From the NCBI GenBank assembly GCA_030425485.1, contig JAUIAM010000018.1, positions 1 to 64,000 on the forward strand: a stretch of DNA of 64,000 bases, written 5' to 3'. This stretch comes from Verrucomicrobiia bacterium (GTDB taxonomy: Bacteria > Verrucomicrobiota > Verrucomicrobiia > Opitutales > Cerasicoccaceae). This document shows positions 31,571 through 41,171 of the stretch, in pieces; within the stretch, counting starts at the first letter, position 1; each line of letters begins with the position of its first letter. Both the position numbers and the translations under genes were made by a program. A model generated the notes under the pieces. The model ran no database searches and was not told the origin of the DNA. It saw only the letters and a list, made by a program, of their open reading frames with translations.

Positions 31571-32593
31571 ATGGCCAAGGTAACGATCCAGACGATTGCC
31601 GATGCTGTTGGTGTCTCCAAGGGCGCGGTCTCGCAATGTCTGCGCAACCCCGGGCTGACCCGTTTCTCCAAGGAAACCCGTCAGCGGATACTCGATAAGG
31701 CGAGGGAGTTGAACTATGTTGCGAATCAGCAGGCAGCGTCCTTGCGCGGAGGGCGCACCCATTGCCTCGGGATGGTCGTACCGTGGAATACGCCGGAGGT
31801 CCTGGATGTGGCCGAAATGGAGGCGAAGAAACACGGCTATAGTTTGTCGATCCACTTTACCGATACGGACCTGGATGCGGAGCGTCAGGCCTTGCGGCAC
31901 ACGATCAGTCAGCGCGTGGATGGCCTCATCTGGTTGCCCTCCGATACGGCATGGGAGTACAAGCACACGATTGACCAACTGCAGCAAGCGGGCGTGCGGA
32001 CAGCCTTCCTGGAAGTGGCTTTGCCGGGCTTGCCTGAAGCCGGACTGGTCGAGGTAGACTACAAGGTGCCGATGAAATTGGCACTGGATGGCTTTCGCGC
32101 GACGGGCTGTCGCGAGTTCCTACTGATTTCCAGTTTAACCCATCACCACATGCGGGCGAACCGCATCACGTACTTTAAGAACTATCTTAAGCGACATAAG
32201 CTCAAGGGAAGGGTTGTCGTGAGCAATCTTGAGGGTGAGGGCATGAGCGAGGCCTTAGAGGATTTTACCATGCCCGTGGGGGTGATTTGCGAGTCGGACT
32301 GGCGTACGCTAAGCTTTATCAATTTGGCCAAAGCCAGAGGCTTCCGCATCCCCGAGGACATCCAACTGGTGGGTGTGGGGGACATGCTGCTGGGGGGGCA
32401 TTTCCGGGTCGGTGAGTTGAGCGAGGTAAAGTATAGTGCCATCCGCAGGCCGTCAGGCGAAATGGCTCGTCAGGCTGTCCATATGCTGGTCGAGGCCTTG
32501 AAAGATAATGGGAAAACCAGTCTGCCGAAGGTGCAGTTGGCGTCCGAGTTGATCCTGCGCCGGAGTACGCTTCCGGCGACGAAGGCGTGTTAG
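31571..32593 (+). CDS. LacI-family transcriptional regulator
   Basis: The 340-residue repressor has an N-terminal helix-turn-helix (IQTIADAVGVSKGAVSQCLRN, written in part) followed by the LNYVANQQAASLRGG hinge and a periplasmic-binding-protein-like effector domain. The ATG at 31571 places the DNA-binding domain at the N-terminus, as usual. It sits between the pseudopilin and the PL8-like lyase genes; both have a near-identical palindromic operator, so it is the best candidate regulator of both. The effector is likely a breakdown sugar; no evidence names it. Confidence 0.9.
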   Translation: MAKVTIQTIADAVGVSKGAVSQCLRNPGLTRFSKETRQRILDKARELNYVANQQAASLRGGRTHCLGMVVPWNTPEVLDVAEMEAKKHGYSLSIHFTDTDLDAERQALRHTISQRVDGLIWLPSDTAWEYKHTIDQLQQAGVRTAFLEVALPGLPEAGLVEVDYKVPMKLALDGFRATGCREFLLISSLTHHHMRANRITYFKNYLKRHKLKGRVVVSNLEGEGMSEALEDFTMPVGVICESDWRTLSFINLAKARGFRIPEDIQLVGVGDMLLGGHFRVGELSEVKYSAIRRPSGEMARQAVHMLVEALKDNGKTSLPKVQLASELILRRSTLPATKAC

Positions 32594-32910
32594 TTGATTG
32601 CCTGTACAGGTGGTCTCGGCTGCGCGCGCGGACTCTATGGATTCAGTAAGCGGCATGGGGTCTCCTGCCTTATGGAATGCATATCATTGCATTTCCCCGT
32701 GAAGCGGTTCTGGTTGGGTGCGTATGGGGGTAGATTTTAGATATTGGGAATCTATTTCGTGGTTTAAGTTTCTCTATGATAGGGTATTGCGATTGTTGAT
32801 GGGGCGAGATCGAATTGGGATTTGACCGAGTGTTAAAACGGTATAGCATCTCGGTTCAGGCCCGCTATCTCGGCTGCATGTTCTATGTTAAACCCCAACG
32901 ATTACCTGCT
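32594..32910 (+). other. Intergenic region upstream of the PL8-like gene
   Basis: No gene is seen. It has a GGAATGCA/TGCATTTCC near-palindrome (about 32671-32693), a TAGATT/AATCTA inverted repeat (32731-32754) and the LacI-type operator at 32831-32848. The region just before the ATG holds AAACCCCAACG and no Shine-Dalgarno sequence. Confidence 0.5.
32831..32848. promoter_or_regulatory. Candidate LacI-family operator 2
   Basis: TGTTAAAACGGTATAGCA matches the reverse complement of the site at 30674-30691 at 16 of 18 positions. It lies 62 bp before the PL8-like start. The adjacent LacI-family gene (31571) is the likely binder. Confidence 0.6.
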
Positions 32911-35900
32911 ATGAAACGCATACCCCCTCTGCTCATTGCCGGCCTTATCTCGCTGTCTGCCACTGCCCATGCAAACACGATTCTGGCCACCCACACGATT
33001 GATTTTAGTGGTGCCAATGGCACCTTTCCGGAGGGCTGGTATGATGGCGAGCTTTCTAGATATGGCTTTACCCGCGAAGTGACCGAGCTGGATAGCGGTT
33101 GGCTTCGCATGGAAAGAGCGAACACCTACGAGTCTAATACCGGGGGCGTGCGCTTTGTCCTCTACCGGGGCGGGGACAGTGCCTACTGGGAGGACTACCA
33201 GGTGCGAACGGTACTCAAGGAAAACCGGCAGGATGCCACCACCCATGTCACGGGGCTGGTGGCGCGCTGGCAGGGAGCGTCTGACCAGAATGGTGGGTAT
33301 CTTGCCTATGAGCAGGATGGGCGCCTCTATCTGGGGGCGGGCTTGTCTCCGGCGGACGGTGCGGGCGAGGTCTTGGCGGAAGCCGATCTCTCCCGCGCGA
33401 TCGCGAACAACGAGGAAGTGAGTCTGGTTTTCACGCTCGACGGACCAGAGCTTCACGCTGAGTTGTTCGCTGCCGATACGAACGGCGACTTTACCGTTTC
33501 CCTTGGTGAGGTTGAGGTAACGGATCATCGCTACACGCGTGGTTCCAGCGGGCTCCTCGCCTCGTTCAGTTACCATTCACGCTCTGCTCTTTTTGATTAC
33601 TTGGAGGTGGATGTCTATGCTGTGGGCAGCCCGATGGTGGTCTTTGATACCAGTTTTGACGGGCCGGATGAGGAGTACCCCGACGACTGGTATGACCCGG
33701 CGCTGCTCGCGTCCAACTTCTTTACGCCCATCATTGAAATCGACAGCGGGCTCTTGCGCCTGGAGCGAAAGAACACCCCGGAATCAAACAGCGGTGCTCG
33801 GCGACACGCGATCTATCAGGGCGACACGACGCAATACTGGATGGACTACACGGTGGAAACGCTCTGGTCGGAGAACCGTCAGGACGCCAGTAACCATGCC
33901 ACGGGGCTGGTGGCACGCTGGCAGGGCGCTGGAGATCAGCAGGGCGGATACTTTGCCTATGAAGAGGGCGGTGTGTTGAAAATCGGTCATGGGCTGAGCC
34001 TGAGTAGCAACATCGACACGGAGCTGGCCAGCGAGTCGCTCTCTCGTTCGATTGCCAATAACGAGGTCACGCGCCTGGTCTTCACCGTAGAGGGTGACTA
34101 TCTGGAAGCGGCTATCTTTGCTGAGGGCTCGCCCGGGGTGTACGACGACCTGCTCGCCCGGGTGTCTGTGCGTGACGATACTTACACGCGTGGCTCAGCC
34201 GGGGTGCGCGCCTATTTTTCCTACCATAGCCGCCACGCTTCGTTCTATGACTTTGAGGTGCGGGTCAGCAAGATGGGGGTGGAGCTCATAGAGCAACTCT
34301 CCGAGCTATGGGTGGGGCAATGGGATTGCGTGGACTGCGAGTACATTATCCCGGAGAACTCAACCGAGACGAATGCTCAGAAGCGTTACCTGCTGCGGGA
34401 GTTGAGGCGGGTGCTGGCCGAAGATCACGTCGGGGGGCCAACGCCATTTTCTTCTTTTACCGATCATGCCTCCTACCTGCTCAACCTGCGATCTGATGGG
34501 CGCTTTGAGGATCTTATCTCGCTCGAAACCAGCGACCCCGGTCTGGCGCGGGTGACCGCTATTCAGCGGCTTACCGTTCTCTCTGAGCAGTTCCACTGGA
34601 CGCTGGGCGAGGAGCGCAGTGAGGACTATGCCCTGCGGGAAAAGCTTTTCAAAGGTATCGCCTACTACGCCAAGTCCGAGGCGGACAACCCCGGCGAGGT
34701 CGAGGCATGGCACACACCGTGCTTTTTGATGCCCTCCTGCGCGGCCAATATGTTCTTCTTCTTTTTGCCTGAGATGGAGGCGGTGGAAAGCGGAGCGTCG
34801 GATGACCCGCTGTTCTGGGAGGTTTACATCCAGTTGCATCGCGTCGCCCTGCAGTCCTTTACCATGCGCCCGCGCAGTGACCACACCGACGGACACCCGA
34901 TCTGCCCGGAGCGCTTTCGCAATGACGCGGAGTGGGTCGGTGCCAATGCAACGGGCTACCGTCCGATTTTTCAGGTAGCGGCTTTGTTTATGGTTCCAGA
35001 GATGATGGACACGGTGGAGATTGTGACGGCTGGGGCCATGGCGCCGACCTCCCAGCACCTGATCGACACGAATGAAGCCTTCTGGTCCGAGGGGATGACT
35101 GCGGATGGTCTGGGCTGGGGGCATGGACGCCAGAACTACACCGAATTCTATCCCTGGCATGGGGTTTTCGGGACGTCCAACGTATTGGGCTCATTGCGCA
35201 TTTTAGATAAACTCGACGAGTACGGCTACACGGACATTGACGCAATCTCTCCAACAGGCGCACTGGAGTTTCTCCGGGGAGCGACCTGGCTCCACTACAA
35301 AGGCTGGGATGCTCCGATGGGCCGGGGCCGTTATACCTTTCAGGCGGCCTCGGGGCCAAGGGTCAGGTACGCTTCCGGTAGTTATGCGGGCATCACACGT
35401 GTCGCGTTTGAGGACGTGCTGGATGCGGGAGAAATTTCCGAACTGCAGGACCTGGCTATCGAGGGGGGAATCCTCATGGATGGCTACCCCGATGGCTACT
35501 ACGTGGGCACACGTTACTTCTGGAACAATGATGCTCTGGCCAAGAAGACGGATGATTTTTATTTCTTCGTCGCGATGGCTTCCAGCCGGGTAGACGGGGT
35601 TGAGAGCTATGGCACGGGAGACAATGACCGCCTGAATCTGTTCAGTCGCGATGGGCACTATGTCATCTTGCGCGATGGCGATGAGATCAATCGGCATAAG
35701 GGCACCTGGGAGCCGACGGCGCTGCCCGGGGTGACGGCTCGCTACACCCCGATCGGGGATTTGACCATTGTCAATAACTACCGCGGATTCACCAGCCTGC
35801 ATAACTTCGCTGGTGGGGTTGCGCGTAGTGGTAACGGTGCCGCTGGGTTCATCTTTGAAAAAGACGACGACACCCTGCATCCACACGACCCGGAAATCTA

Positions 35901-37200
35901 CGGAGTAATCGCGTACAAGAGCTACTTTATCTTCGACGATACCATCGTGGCCCTCGGAGCAGGTATCGAGGATGACACGCCCGGCCTTGGCGGAGATGTC
36001 TGGACGACGATTAACCACACCGCCTGGCGCACCAACCTTGTGCATGCCCGTGGTACGGGCAGCAGCCAGAGTGTCGCGGTAGGCGGTGACGTGGATGAGA
36101 GTTATACACTCTTAAATGCACAAGACCCGGTGTGGGTCGATCAGGATGACATCTTGTACGTGGTGCTGCCCGCCCAGAGTGATGGTGTGGCCGAGATTGA
36201 GGCATACGATACCCTGACGCATTGGGATGAGTTGACCGGGCGCACGATCACCGCGGAGACCCTCGATGTTTTCACCATGCGGATCAATCATGGGGCGGAC
36301 CCGTCTGCGGCGCGCTATGGTTATCTGATGTATACGGGCAACGCCTCGCCGACTACCTATCTGGGGCAACTCCCGGTTGAGGTGCTATCCAATACGACGT
36401 CTCTGCAAGCTGTGGGCTCGTCGGATGGGGAGAACGTGCAGGCGGTTTTCTACAGCAGCAGCCCGACGCTCCATGTCGATGAGGGGGACTGGGACATGAG
36501 CGTTTCCGCGCCCGCGGTGGTCATGGCGGAGTTGGGGAACGACCAACTGGTACTCACGGTATCAGACCCGCAGCAAAACCCTTCGCTGACGAGCCTGGAC
36601 ATCTCGCTGACCTTTCCTGTGTACGGCTCCGGGGTGTCAGAGGTCGGTGGCGAATGGGTAGTCACTATCCCCATGCCCGATGGGGCCGACCTGGGCCGGC
36701 CCGTGAGTGTCACGTTGGATACCGTACCGCTGGAATTGGCTACAGCGCAGACGGGTTATGAGACCTGGATGACCCATTACGACCTGGACGAAACGGAGTC
36801 CCGGATCGCTGCCAGTCCCGCGGGAGATGGCTGGAGCAATTTACAGAAATACGCCATGGGGCTTCGGCCCGACCGCCGCGCGCACGGCGCAGAATTACCC
36901 TCCAGTGGAGTCTACATCGACGATGAGGGTCGGCGCTGGCTAGAGTGGGTGCAGCGTGAGCGAACCGACGATCCTGATCTGACGGGCGCGCTCGAGATCA
37001 GCCCGGATATGAAAACGTGGGTTAACGTTGAAGCTGGCGGCTGGAACTTGCAGATCGAGGTGATTGATACGGATGTGCTCGATGGCGCTAGCATCGAATG
37101 GGTACGCTACCGCGTACGAGTATCGGGACCGTTGTATTTTCTGCGCTATCGCTGGATTTTAGAAAACGGTGGTACACGCTGGACTGAGCAAGTACAGTGA
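32911..37200 (+). CDS. Secreted PL8-like polysaccharide lyase with duplicated N-terminal modules
   Basis: The 1429-residue protein has a signal peptide (to about residue 22) and two homologous modules of about 210 residues (about 27-237 and 243-455) that share ENRQDA...H.TGLVARWQGA.DQ.GGY. The catalytic region follows. The PL8 active-site set is present: Asn679 (VGANATGYR), His738 and Tyr747 nine residues later (GHGRQNYTEFY), and Arg805/Arg807 (PMGRGR); the His-to-Tyr spacing equals that of chondroitin AC lyases. The beta-sandwich has KSYFIFDDTIVALGAGI. PL8 enzymes cleave hyaluronate, chondroitin or xanthan; the substrate here is not shown. I chose the ATG at 32911 because the signal peptide starts there. 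The C-terminal 250 residues look like an extra module. Confidence 0.85.
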   Translation: MKRIPPLLIAGLISLSATAHANTILATHTIDFSGANGTFPEGWYDGELSRYGFTREVTELDSGWLRMERANTYESNTGGVRFVLYRGGDSAYWEDYQVRTVLKENRQDATTHVTGLVARWQGASDQNGGYLAYEQDGRLYLGAGLSPADGAGEVLAEADLSRAIANNEEVSLVFTLDGPELHAELFAADTNGDFTVSLGEVEVTDHRYTRGSSGLLASFSYHSRSALFDYLEVDVYAVGSPMVVFDTSFDGPDEEYPDDWYDPALLASNFFTPIIEIDSGLLRLERKNTPESNSGARRHAIYQGDTTQYWMDYTVETLWSENRQDASNHATGLVARWQGAGDQQGGYFAYEEGGVLKIGHGLSLSSNIDTELASESLSRSIANNEVTRLVFTVEGDYLEAAIFAEGSPGVYDDLLARVSVRDDTYTRGSAGVRAYFSYHSRHASFYDFEVRVSKMGVELIEQLSELWVGQWDCVDCEYIIPENSTETNAQKRYLLRELRRVLAEDHVGGPTPFSSFTDHASYLLNLRSDGRFEDLISLETSDPGLARVTAIQRLTVLSEQFHWTLGEERSEDYALREKLFKGIAYYAKSEADNPGEVEAWHTPCFLMPSCAANMFFFFLPEMEAVESGASDDPLFWEVYIQLHRVALQSFTMRPRSDHTDGHPICPERFRNDAEWVGANATGYRPIFQVAALFMVPEMMDTVEIVTAGAMAPTSQHLIDTNEAFWSEGMTADGLGWGHGRQNYTEFYPWHGVFGTSNVLGSLRILDKLDEYGYTDIDAISPTGALEFLRGATWLHYKGWDAPMGRGRYTFQAASGPRVRYASGSYAGITRVAFEDVLDAGEISELQDLAIEGGILMDGYPDGYYVGTRYFWNNDALAKKTDDFYFFVAMASSRVDGVESYGTGDNDRLNLFSRDGHYVILRDGDEINRHKGTWEPTALPGVTARYTPIGDLTIVNNYRGFTSLHNFAGGVARSGNGAAGFIFEKDDDTLHPHDPEIYGVIAYKSYFIFDDTIVALGAGIEDDTPGLGGDVWTTINHTAWRTNLVHARGTGSSQSVAVGGDVDESYTLLNAQDPVWVDQDDILYVVLPAQSDGVAEIEAYDTLTHWDELTGRTITAETLDVFTMRINHGADPSAARYGYLMYTGNASPTTYLGQLPVEVLSNTTSLQAVGSSDGENVQAVFYSSSPTLHVDEGDWDMSVSAPAVVMAELGNDQLVLTVSDPQQNPSLTSLDISLTFPVYGSGVSEVGGEWVVTIPMPDGADLGRPVSVTLDTVPLELATAQTGYETWMTHYDLDETESRIAASPAGDGWSNLQKYAMGLRPDRRAHGAELPSSGVYIDDEGRRWLEWVQRERTDDPDLTGALEISPDMKTWVNVEAGGWNLQIEVIDTDVLDGASIEWVRYRVRVSGPLYFLRYRWILENGGTRWTEQVQ

Positions 37201-37221
37201 CCACACGATTACAACCGTGGC

Positions 37222-37926
37222 CTAACCTTGTCCGTAGTAGGCGTTTTTGCCGTGCTTACGGTCAAAGTGCTTACGCAGGAGCGCATCGGGGATGGACTGC
37301 ATTCCGGGCTGTAAAGCGGCAGTCTTCAGGGCCATGTCCGCGCATATCTCCAGGGCCTGTGCGTACGCGACTGCCTTGTCGGCCCGCTCACCCCAGGCAA
37401 AGGGACCGTGCCCGCGCACAAACACCGCCGGGACATTAGCCGCAGACAGCTTTCTTTGCGCGAAGCATTCCACAATGACTTCTCCGGTGTTCCACTCGTA
37501 ATCGGTGGCAATCTCCTCTGGCCTCATCCATCGGGTGCAGGGGACGGGGCCATCGAAGTGGTCGGCATGGGTGGTGCCGAGGCAGGGGAGGTCTTGCCCG
37601 GCCTGGGCAAAGGCGACGGCATTGCGGGAATGGGTGTGAACGACGGAGCGCACCCCCGCGTCGGCAAATGCCTGGAAGAGGCGGCGATGCGTGGGTGTGT
37701 CCGAGGAGGGCCGTAGTGACCCCTCGACGATGGCACCATCGAGATCGACAATGACCATGTCTGCCGGGGTGAGCGCATCATACTCCACACCGCTGGGCTT
37801 GATGGCGAATACCCCCGCGTCTGCATCCAGCACGCTGACGTTGCCAAAGGTCAAGTCGACGAGCCCTGTTTGGGGGAGGGCGAGGTTGGCCTCGCAGCAG
37901 GCTTCGCGGATGTCTCGGTAGTTCAT
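37222..37926 (-). CDS. araD: L-ribulose-5-phosphate 4-epimerase
   Basis: The 234-residue class-II aldolase-like enzyme converts L-ribulose 5-phosphate to D-xylulose 5-phosphate. Metal-binding histidines are seen in VVHTHSRNAVAFAQ and in the VRGHGPFAWG motif; THADHF supplies another. NVSVLDADAGVFAIKPSGV is the family's N-terminal signature. Length matches AraD. It starts two bases after the araA stop, so it is co-translated as the last gene of araBAD. Confidence 0.95.
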   Translation of the reverse strand: MNYRDIREACCEANLALPQTGLVDLTFGNVSVLDADAGVFAIKPSGVEYDALTPADMVIVDLDGAIVEGSLRPSSDTPTHRRLFQAFADAGVRSVVHTHSRNAVAFAQAGQDLPCLGTTHADHFDGPVPCTRWMRPEEIATDYEWNTGEVIVECFAQRKLSAANVPAVFVRGHGPFAWGERADKAVAYAQALEICADMALKTAALQPGMQSIPDALLRKHFDRKHGKNAYYGQG

Positions 37927-37927
37927 G

Positions 37928-39424
37928 TTAAATGCCTCGCACGCCGTAGTAGACTTCTCCCAGGCGGAGGTCTTGTTTAAAGGAACGTAGGTCGGTGCTC
38001 TCGTCGATGGTGACGCACTCGATGCCCGCCATCTCGGCCAGGGATTCCATTTGCTCAACACTTACCTTGAGGCTGAACCCGGTGTGGTGGGCACCTCCGG
38101 CGTGGATCCACGCCGCGGCTGCTTTCTGCAGGTCGGGCTTGGCATCCCAGAGGACGCGGGCCACGGGCAGCTTGGGCATGGGCTTTGGCATGGGCACGCT
38201 CTCGACCTGATTGACGAGGAGACGGAAGCGGTTGCCGAGGTCGACCAGTGAAGCGTTGATGGCCGGGCCGGTTGCGGCGTCGAAGACCAGACGTACCGGG
38301 TCTTCCTTGCCGCCGATGCCCAGCGGGTGAATTTCGCAGCGTGGTTTATGGCCAGAAATCGAAGGGCATATCTCCAGCATGTGGGCGCCGAGGCAGCGTG
38401 CTCCGGCCGGATCAAAATGATAGGTGTAGTCCTCCATAAAGGAGGTCTGGCTCTCGAGTATGTTGCCGGACATGACCTTCATCACGCGCACGAGAGCGGC
38501 GTGCTTCCAGTCGCCCTCGCCACCAAACCCAAAGCCCTTGGCCATGAGGCGCTGGGCCGCAATGCCGGGCAACTGCTTCATGCCGTGGAGGTCTTCGAAT
38601 GTATCGGTAAAGGCGCCGTATCCACCTTCACGCAGAAACTGCTCCAGGCCGAGTTCGATGCGGGCGGCATCGCGGAGTGATGCATGCCGCTCGCCGCCTT
38701 TGTGAAGAGCGGGCATCAGGTCGTAGAGGTCGGCATACTCAGCGCAGAGTTGATCGACACGGGTATCGCTCTGCCCGTCCATGACAGCGACGAGATCGCC
38801 GATACCGTGGGTATTCACGCTCATGCCAAAGACGCGCTCGGCCTCGACCTTGTCGCCATCGGTTACGGCGACGTAGCGCATGTTATCACCAAAGCGGACG
38901 ACCCTTAGCGCTCGCATCTCCTGCCAGGCTGTGGCAACGGCGCACCATGCGCCGAGGTCGGCGCGGACCTGCTCATCCTCCCAGTGCCCGACGATGACCT
39001 TGCGGGGGATGCGCAGGCGGGTCAGCATGTGCCCGTACTCGCGCCCTCCGTGGGCGGACTGGTTGAGGTTCATAAAGTCCATGTCGATCTCGGCCCAGGG
39101 GATGTCGCGGTTAAATTGCGTGTGCAGGTGACAGATGGGCTTGCTCAGGGCGGTCAGGCCGCTGATCCACATTTTCGCCGGGGAGAAGGTATGCATCCAG
39201 GTGATGATGCCCGCGCAGGTATCGTCCGAGCTGGCCTCCTGACATACCTTGCGGATTTCCTCCGGGGTGGTGACGATGGGCTTAAAGGCAATGTTGGCGT
39301 CCAGAGCATCGTTCAGCCCGTGTGCGACGGCTGCTGCGTTGGCCGAAACCTGCTTGAGTGCCTCGGGGCCGTAAAGGTGCTGGCTACCGGTAATGAACCA
39401 GATCTGAGGGGAAGGTGCGTTCAT
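37928..39424 (-). CDS. araA: L-arabinose isomerase
   Basis: The 498-residue enzyme converts L-arabinose to L-ribulose. The start reads [16 protein letters not shown], the AraA signature, and the active-site region includes [17 protein letters not shown] with the catalytic Glu and later [13 protein letters not shown] with the metal-binding His. Length is typical (about 500). It overlaps the araB stop by four bases. Together with araB and araD it forms the arabinose pathway. Confidence 0.96.
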   Translation of the reverse strand: MNAPSPQIWFITGSQHLYGPEALKQVSANAAAVAHGLNDALDANIAFKPIVTTPEEIRKVCQEASSDDTCAGIITWMHTFSPAKMWISGLTALSKPICHLHTQFNRDIPWAEIDMDFMNLNQSAHGGREYGHMLTRLRIPRKVIVGHWEDEQVRADLGAWCAVATAWQEMRALRVVRFGDNMRYVAVTDGDKVEAERVFGMSVNTHGIGDLVAVMDGQSDTRVDQLCAEYADLYDLMPALHKGGERHASLRDAARIELGLEQFLREGGYGAFTDTFEDLHGMKQLPGIAAQRLMAKGFGFGGEGDWKHAALVRVMKVMSGNILESQTSFMEDYTYHFDPAGARCLGAHMLEICPSISGHKPRCEIHPLGIGGKEDPVRLVFDAATGPAINASLVDLGNRFRLLVNQVESVPMPKPMPKLPVARVLWDAKPDLQKAAAAWIHAGGAHHTGFSLKVSVEQMESLAEMAGIECVTIDESTDLRSFKQDLRLGEVYYGVRGI

Positions 39425-41112
39425 GCTATTTGTTCAAGGAGCGTTGATTGGTGCGCGTTATCGCGCAGCTTGAGTAGAGCCTTCATGACCTGCCCGAGGT
39501 TTGCGCTTTCCTTAACGCCACCGAAGGCGTCATGGATTTCTCGATACAGGGAAAAGAGCTCTTCGTAGATGCGCTGTGCATCGGGATCGGGACGCACGAC
39601 AAGCTCCTTTAACGAGGTCATGGCAGCCTGTGCGGTGGAAAAGTCCGGGTGTGCCTCCGCGACGACTGCGGCGGCCACGGCAGCACCGAGGGCGCAGGTT
39701 TGCGATGAGTTGGAAACGCGGAGTTCCCGCCCGGTCACATCGGCGTAAATCTGCATCAGCATCGGGTTCTTTTCGGCGATGCCGCCAGCACACACGATGC
39801 GCTCGACGGGTACGCCGTAGGCTTCGACCCGCTCGATAATCATGCGTGCTCCGAAGGCAGTGGCCTCGATCAGCGCGCGGTAGATTTCCGCCTGGGTGGT
39901 GTGCAGGGTTTGCCCGAGGAGCAGTCCGGTAAGACGCTGATCCACCAGAACGGTACGGTTGCCGTTGTTCCAATCTAAAGCGAGCAGGCCACTCTGGCCT
40001 GGCTTTAGACGGGCTGCCTCCTCGGACAAGATGCTATGTTTGTCTGGGCTGTCCCGAAGGACGCCTTCGACCCACCACTTAAAAAGATCCCCCACCGCGC
40101 TTTGGCCCGCCTCGATGCCGTAGTAGCCCGGTAGAATCGCCCCTGGCACGATACCGCATATACCGGGGATGTCGGCGATGTCATTGTCCATCGAAACCAC
40201 AGCGCAGTCGCAAGTGGATGTTCCGATGACTTTGACAAAGGTGCCTTCTTCGATGCCGCAGCCGATGGCGCCGTAGTGGACATCAAACTCACCTACGCCG
40301 ATGACGATGCCCTCGGGCAGCCCCAGGCGGCTTGCCCACTGTGCGCAGAGGTGGCCTGCCGTTTGCGAGGCATCGACTGCCTTATGGTAGAGGCGCTGGC
40401 GCAGGTCCGCGAGTTTGGGGTCGAGCAGGGTGAGGAAGGCCTCGTCTGGCAAGCCGCCCCACTCGTCGGAATAAAGCGCTTTGTGCCCCGCAGCGCAGAT
40501 ACCACGCACGATGTTCTTCGGGTCCGATACCCCGGCCAGAACCGAGGGGATAAAGTCTGCCAGCTCCACCCAACTGTACGCTGCCTCGAAGACCTCAGGC
40601 GCGGTGTTCAAGCAGTGCCAGATTTTACTCCACCACCACTCGGAAGAGTAGGTGTTTCCACACTTGGCGATATAGGCGGGGCGATGCTCAGCCGCCAGCT
40701 CGGTGATGAGGCGAGCCTCCTTGTGTCCGGTGTGATCCTTCCACAGCCAACACTGGGCCGCCAACTCGTCCTTCCACTGCGGAAGCAGGGCCAGTGGCGT
40801 GTTGTATGCATCCACGGGTATAGGGCTCGAACCGGTGGAATCGATGCCGATACCGATGATTTTGTCGGCAGAAAAGCCTTCGCAGTTGTGGGCTTTGGCT
40901 ACGGCTTCGCAGACACTGTGCTCCAGTCCTGAGAGGTAGTCGGCCGGGTTTTGACGCGCTACGTGGGCGTCGCGCGGATCAAGCAGCACGCCCTGGTTCC
41001 CGCTGGGGTAATCATACACCGCAGTCGCGATCTCTTCGCCTGTCTGGCAGTTTACGATGAGTGCGCGCACGGAGTTTGTGCCATAGTCGACACCCAGGGT
41101 ATAGGATAACAT
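39421..41112 (-). CDS. araB: Ribulokinase
   Basis: The 563-residue FGGY-family kinase phosphorylates L-ribulose. It begins with the ATP-binding [14 protein letters not shown] loop and has the [11 protein letters not shown] motif; the C-terminal signature is [19 protein letters not shown]. Length equals other AraB enzymes. It is the first gene of the araBAD operon; a candidate operator lies 42-59 bp upstream of its start, in the short divergent gap to the LacI-type gene. Confidence 0.95.
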   Translation of the reverse strand: MLSYTLGVDYGTNSVRALIVNCQTGEEIATAVYDYPSGNQGVLLDPRDAHVARQNPADYLSGLEHSVCEAVAKAHNCEGFSADKIIGIGIDSTGSSPIPVDAYNTPLALLPQWKDELAAQCWLWKDHTGHKEARLITELAAEHRPAYIAKCGNTYSSEWWWSKIWHCLNTAPEVFEAAYSWVELADFIPSVLAGVSDPKNIVRGICAAGHKALYSDEWGGLPDEAFLTLLDPKLADLRQRLYHKAVDASQTAGHLCAQWASRLGLPEGIVIGVGEFDVHYGAIGCGIEEGTFVKVIGTSTCDCAVVSMDNDIADIPGICGIVPGAILPGYYGIEAGQSAVGDLFKWWVEGVLRDSPDKHSILSEEAARLKPGQSGLLALDWNNGNRTVLVDQRLTGLLLGQTLHTTQAEIYRALIEATAFGARMIIERVEAYGVPVERIVCAGGIAEKNPMLMQIYADVTGRELRVSNSSQTCALGAAVAAAVVAEAHPDFSTAQAAMTSLKELVVRPDPDAQRIYEELFSLYREIHDAFGGVKESANLGQVMKALLKLRDNAHQSTLLEQIA

Positions 41113-41153
41113 GGCCTCAAGCTAGACGATGGCTTTGGGCTTGTGAATACTGC

Positions 41154-41171
41154 CATTACTTGACAGTAATG
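41154..41171. promoter_or_regulatory. Candidate operator in the araB / LacI-type gap
   Basis: CATTACT-TGAC-AGTAATG is a perfect 7-bp inverted repeat with a 4-bp spacer, extended outside by ACTG/CAGT. It lies between araB and its divergent regulator and includes the ATG at 41169, so the regulator may start at GTG 41178 or ATG 41193 instead. Confidence 0.55.
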
